Shown piece by piece: positions 61,481 through 64,000 of a stretch of DNA of 64,000 nucleotides (positions within the stretch are counted from its first letter, which is position 1; each line of letters opens with the position of its first letter). Source of the DNA: Bacteriovorax stolpii (GTDB lineage: Bacteria > Bdellovibrionota > Bacteriovoracia > Bacteriovoracales > Bacteriovoracaceae); the NCBI RefSeq assembly GCF_002872415.1, contig NZ_CP025704.1, positions 2,790,001 to 2,854,000 of the forward strand, in the 5' to 3' direction. Below the pieces are notes generated by a model. The model did not search any database. It had not been told where the DNA came from and was given only the letters and a program-made list of their open reading frames with translations. The position numbers and the translations under genes are program-made.

Positions 61481-62481
61481 TTTTTAAGAACAACACCTTG
61501 AAGAAGAGTGGCGTTGACCACTTTTACTTCCTTAATGCCTAGGGCTTCCATAAATCCCTGGACTAAAAGCAGGTTGGTGACATCTGTTGAACGGTAGTCA
61601 CCAGTTAATTCAGCATCGCTTTTTTTCGCTTGAAGCTTACTTGCCTTATCCAGTTCTTCTAACGTGTATTTCATTTCTTTTGTGCCAATTTGCCCTCTGA
61701 TTGAATGCGAGTGCACTCCACCAACTCCTACCACCGTACGTTCGTGAATATCAGCTTTCAAATCTGCCGGCACGTGAATACGAGCATAAGATCTCGCTAG
61801 AGCAAGGGCCTGGTCGCGCTTATCTCCAATAGGATTTGGTGATGATGTTGTCTCAAGACTTTTTCCTTCTAAAACTTCAATCACCATATTTTTAAAAGTC
61901 ACAGAAGCTAAATCACCAAGGTATTTCTGGGCCTTCTTCCCTTCATCCTGGCTGAACATCTGCATTGAGCCTCCACCGATATCCCACACCACCATATTTT
62001 TTGGACCAAGAGTTTTTTCATCCATTAAAGACATCACTGATAAATACCCAAGCGTCGCTTCTTCTTCCTGGTCGATGACTTCCAGGCGGATTTTTAATTT
62101 CTTTGCAAAGCCTTTAATGACATCTTTTCCATTTTTTGATTTTCTAAAAACAGAAGTCGCTACACCGTAAGACTTTTTTGGTTTGAATGTTTTGGCCTTC
62201 GCCTGCATTTCTGTTAAGGCCGCTAAGCCTTTTTCAATAATCGCAGGGCTTAAGTTTCCATCCGTGCTTTTTTCCAGGTCTTCGTTATAAGAAATCGGCT
62301 TACTTTCATTTAGTAAGACCTCTAAAACTTTCTTGTGACAATAGTCCACTTTGGCCACCATCATCTTGGTAGAGCCTGAGCCAATATCAAATCCTAGACG
62401 AACTTCCTGACAGTTTTTTGCAAAGGCAGGGGCCGAGATTGTAAAAGTAAACGCAAGAATTAAGTACAAGTAATGTTTCAA
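61477..62481 (-). CDS. Ppx/GppA family protein with signal peptide
   Basis: 334 residues from TTG 62481 (GGAG 7 nt ahead). That start gives a clean signal peptide (LYLILAFTFTISAPAFA). The actin-like ATPase fold of exopolyphosphatase/GppA follows: RLGFDIGSGSTKMMVAKV (phosphate 1), WDIGGGSMQMF (phosphate 2), and GVGGVHSHS. The catalytic Glu is in IDQEEEATLGYLS. Family members are normally cytosolic, so the export signal is unusual. No second HD domain, so it is the short form. Confidence 0.82.
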   Translation of the reverse strand: MKHYLYLILAFTFTISAPAFAKNCQEVRLGFDIGSGSTKMMVAKVDYCHKKVLEVLLNESKPISYNEDLEKSTDGNLSPAIIEKGLAALTEMQAKAKTFKPKKSYGVATSVFRKSKNGKDVIKGFAKKLKIRLEVIDQEEEATLGYLSVMSLMDEKTLGPKNMVVWDIGGGSMQMFSQDEGKKAQKYLGDLASVTFKNMVIEVLEGKSLETTSSPNPIGDKRDQALALARSYARIHVPADLKADIHERTVVGVGGVHSHSIRGQIGTKEMKYTLEELDKASKLQAKKSDAELTGDYRSTDVTNLLLVQGFMEALGIKEVKVVNATLLQGVVLKN

Positions 62482-62613
62482 AAGACACTCCGGGATAGTT
62501 AGATAGTCAAAGCAGTATTTTAACGGCAAAGCTGAAAAAAATACACTTCTTTCAGTACTAGTCTTTTTTTCTGGTATGGTGAGCCCACAACACACTTTAT
62601 TTGGAGGATTTGT

Positions 62614-63024
62614 ATGAAATCTGTATTAATGGCGGCCCTTCTTCTTTCTCTTTCTGCAGGCGCACAAGCAAGATCAATTCTAGTTTTTAAAACTGTGACA
62701 AAATGTGAAACAGCACAAAAAGTAGAAGGAAGCGAATTGAAAGTAGACGTTCAAGAAGCTCAAGATGGACAAGCTCAACTTGTCATCAACCTTTCAGGTG
62801 ACGATGAAGCGATTAAAGTTCAAGCTAAAAAAATTCTTCCTCCACCAATGTCTGCGGGTACTCCACTTAAGTATGTTGGGAGCGATCCAAAGACTCACGC
62901 TCAAGTAACTCTGGCCATCGGGACACGTCCAATTAAAGTTGGCAAAGTAACAGGAAGAACATCTTCAATTACAGTTGAAAAACTCTTCAGCAATCTTCCA
63001 ATGGTTTGTTCAAGCGTAAAATAA
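62614..63024 (+). CDS. Small exported protein (136 aa), unknown
   Basis: Signal MKSVLMAALLLSLSAGAQA, then ~117 residues, mostly beta with one Cys near each end (TVTKCETA; NLPMVCSS), possibly a disulfide. GGAGG lies 6 nt ahead of ATG. No family recognised. A strong terminator follows. Confidence 0.75.
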   Translation: MKSVLMAALLLSLSAGAQARSILVFKTVTKCETAQKVEGSELKVDVQEAQDGQAQLVINLSGDDEAIKVQAKKILPPPMSAGTPLKYVGSDPKTHAQVTLAIGTRPIKVGKVTGRTSSITVEKLFSNLPMVCSSVK

Positions 63025-63029
63025 ATCAA

Positions 63030-63059
63030 AAAAAAGGCCGGTAAATCCGGCCTTTTTTT
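63030..63059. terminator. Bidirectional intrinsic terminator
   Basis: AAAAAGGCCGG (63031-63041), loop TAAAT, CCGGCCTTTTT (63047-63057). It serves the small exported protein gene and the convergent HTH gene. Confidence 0.9.
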
Positions 63060-63609
63060 ATTGTGGTAATTTTGAAAGCGCGAGAAGATCATCAAGAAAA
63101 AAAGCACTCAGTTCCATTCGTCCACCTAAAGAGCTCTTTTTATAAATCTGACTGGCCTGCTGTCTTACTGTGTTTTCGTTTGATCCCCTTATATCGGCAA
63201 TTTCTTTCATTGAAAGTCCCTTGATCAATAGTAAAGCAATTTCCTTTTCTCCACGGCTGAATGTCCATTTATTAAATTGCTCATCTATATGATTTAAAAA
63301 CTCGTTAGAAAGATGCGAGATTTTTTTCTCAAAATTCTCCTGCTCTTTTTTTAAGTTGGCATTGAGTTGATCTAAGTCATGAATTCTTTTTTGGTAGCTG
63401 CGCATTTCATGGTTTTGCCACTTAATGATTCTAAACTGATAGAAGGCCCCTACCATCGAAAACAACCACAAGGCAGCTTCGTGAACTAAGTGAGTGAAAG
63501 GTACATCCTCTTTTAAGTCTAACACGATGTCAGCCAAAGCAAAAAGGCTGGTTCCGAGGAGTATTATGAAGGTGATAATTTTAATTCTGTTTTCTTGAAC
63601 ACTTGTCAT
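63058..63609 (-). CDS. Membrane-anchored LuxR-type HTH protein
   Basis: 183 residues. Two helices (~10-30, IITFIILLGTSLFALADIVL; ~42-62) are followed by a coiled coil (~68-110, rich in Lys, Glu and Asn) and a LuxR/GerE helix-turn-helix (~115-175: FSRGEKEIALLLIKGLSMKE, IADIRGSNENTVRQQ). No receiver domain. It is probably a membrane-tethered transcription factor that senses at the membrane. Divergent from the oxidoreductase gene. Confidence 0.8.
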   Translation of the reverse strand: MTSVQENRIKIITFIILLGTSLFALADIVLDLKEDVPFTHLVHEAALWLFSMVGAFYQFRIIKWQNHEMRSYQKRIHDLDQLNANLKKEQENFEKKISHLSNEFLNHIDEQFNKWTFSRGEKEIALLLIKGLSMKEIADIRGSNENTVRQQASQIYKKSSLGGRMELSAFFLDDLLALSKLPQ

Positions 63610-63707
63610 AGTAATTCGCTTAAGTCCTTAATTCTTTTTGAAGTCTAACGTTAGTTCGATCGACTTTTTTGCAGGTTGTGAGACCATTATCTCCAAGAGG
63701 AGACTTC

Positions 63708-64000
63708 ATGTCAGTTGAGAATTTAAAAAATAATCCATTAAATATTGTCATCGTGGGCGCAGGCCCAGCTGGAAGCTTAGCAGCTTACCTGCTTGCTCTA
63801 AGAGGCCATAAAGTCCAGGTTTTAGAGCGTAAAAAGAGTATTGAGCGCAAGGTATGCGGAGAATACCTATGCCCAAAAGGGGTCGATCTTTTGGAAGAGC
63901 TTAACCTTCTGAATCATTTAGGAGCGGGATTCTCACCTCTTCATGGCATGGTTCTGGTATCCCCTGAAAATGAGGTCATCCCTAGCTACTTTCCACATGT
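63708..64000 (+). CDS. FAD-dependent oxidoreductase, N-terminal part (runs off the window)
   Basis: ATG 63708 with GAGG 7 nt ahead. The first 97 residues show a dinucleotide fold IVIVGAGPAGSLAAYLLALR, the acid after strand 2 (VLERKKS), and RKVCGEYLCPKGVDLLEEL, typical of the geranylgeranyl reductase/alkyl-quinone-type oxidoreductases. The gene continues past the window, so domains and partners are unseen. Confidence 0.82.
   Translation, partial: MSVENLKNNPLNIVIVGAGPAGSLAAYLLALRGHKVQVLERKKSIERKVCGEYLCPKGVDLLEELNLLNHLGAGFSPLHGMVLVSPENEVIPSYFPH

Overview
The window looks like a chromosomal stretch of a Gram-negative, AT-rich bacterium that secretes many proteins. Evidence is an outer-membrane phospholipase A, TolC-like proteins, a Wza-type exporter, many lipoproteins with clear lipoboxes, and several secreted hydrolases and peptidases. 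Together with the dense two-component and sigma-54 signalling this suggests the Bdellovibrionota (Bacteriovorax/Peredibacter-like). That placement is inference from gene content; no rRNA or tRNA gene was seen.

Region 1 (1-10.7 kb) is a signalling and envelope-stress block. It holds a CHASE3 histidine kinase, a CheY-like regulator and a hybrid kinase in one operon, a lone Hpt protein, and an NtrC-type sigma-54 activator. Around these lie small genes: two CsbD-type proteins, a DUF1328 membrane protein, an OmpA-like lipoprotein, a basic 59-residue protein and a 90-residue unknown. Each of these six genes is preceded by a 16-nt element with the GG-N10-GC spacing of a sigma-54 promoter, so the block reads as a compact sigma-54 regulon around its likely activator. 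A hemerythrin-like protein and pldA complete it.

Region 2 (10.7-23 kb) carries a four-gene reverse-strand set: a large secreted protein, two TolC-like paralogues and an exported protein. After it come a secreted M28 aminopeptidase, an S41 peptidase lipoprotein and an Asp-box beta-propeller lipoprotein.

Region 3 (23-46.8 kb) is a hybrid NRPS/PKS locus. The first megasynthase is A-T-KS-AT-ACP-aminotransferase. The second is C-T-C-A-T-C-A-T-TE. The same operon continues into a GH123-like lipoprotein and two JmjC/cupin-type oxygenase paralogues, one split by a 26-bp duplication that forms a 46-bp perfect palindrome. A phosphopantetheinyl transferase lies just upstream, 1 bp after a Wza-like polysaccharide export gene. 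Residues read from the adenylation domains suggest a Pro-like starter, one malonyl extension with beta-amination, and two Gly units. The first C-T module has no A domain. The two Gly-type A domains share about 0.8 kb that is nearly identical in DNA, which suggests gene conversion.

Region 4 (23.3-23.9 kb and 45.8-57.3 kb) is an exopolysaccharide locus that surrounds the NRPS/PKS operon: initiating sugar-phosphate transferase, Wza-like exporter, three GT4 and one GT2 glycosyltransferases, flippase, O-antigen-ligase-like polymerase, Wzz-like protein, CpsD-like ATPase and GalE.

Region 5 (57.4-64 kb) has an exported unknown protein, a PHB-depolymerase-like esterase, a secreted alpha/beta hydrolase, an apparently exported Ppx/GppA-family protein, a small exported protein, a membrane-anchored LuxR-type HTH protein and the start of an FAD-dependent oxidoreductase.
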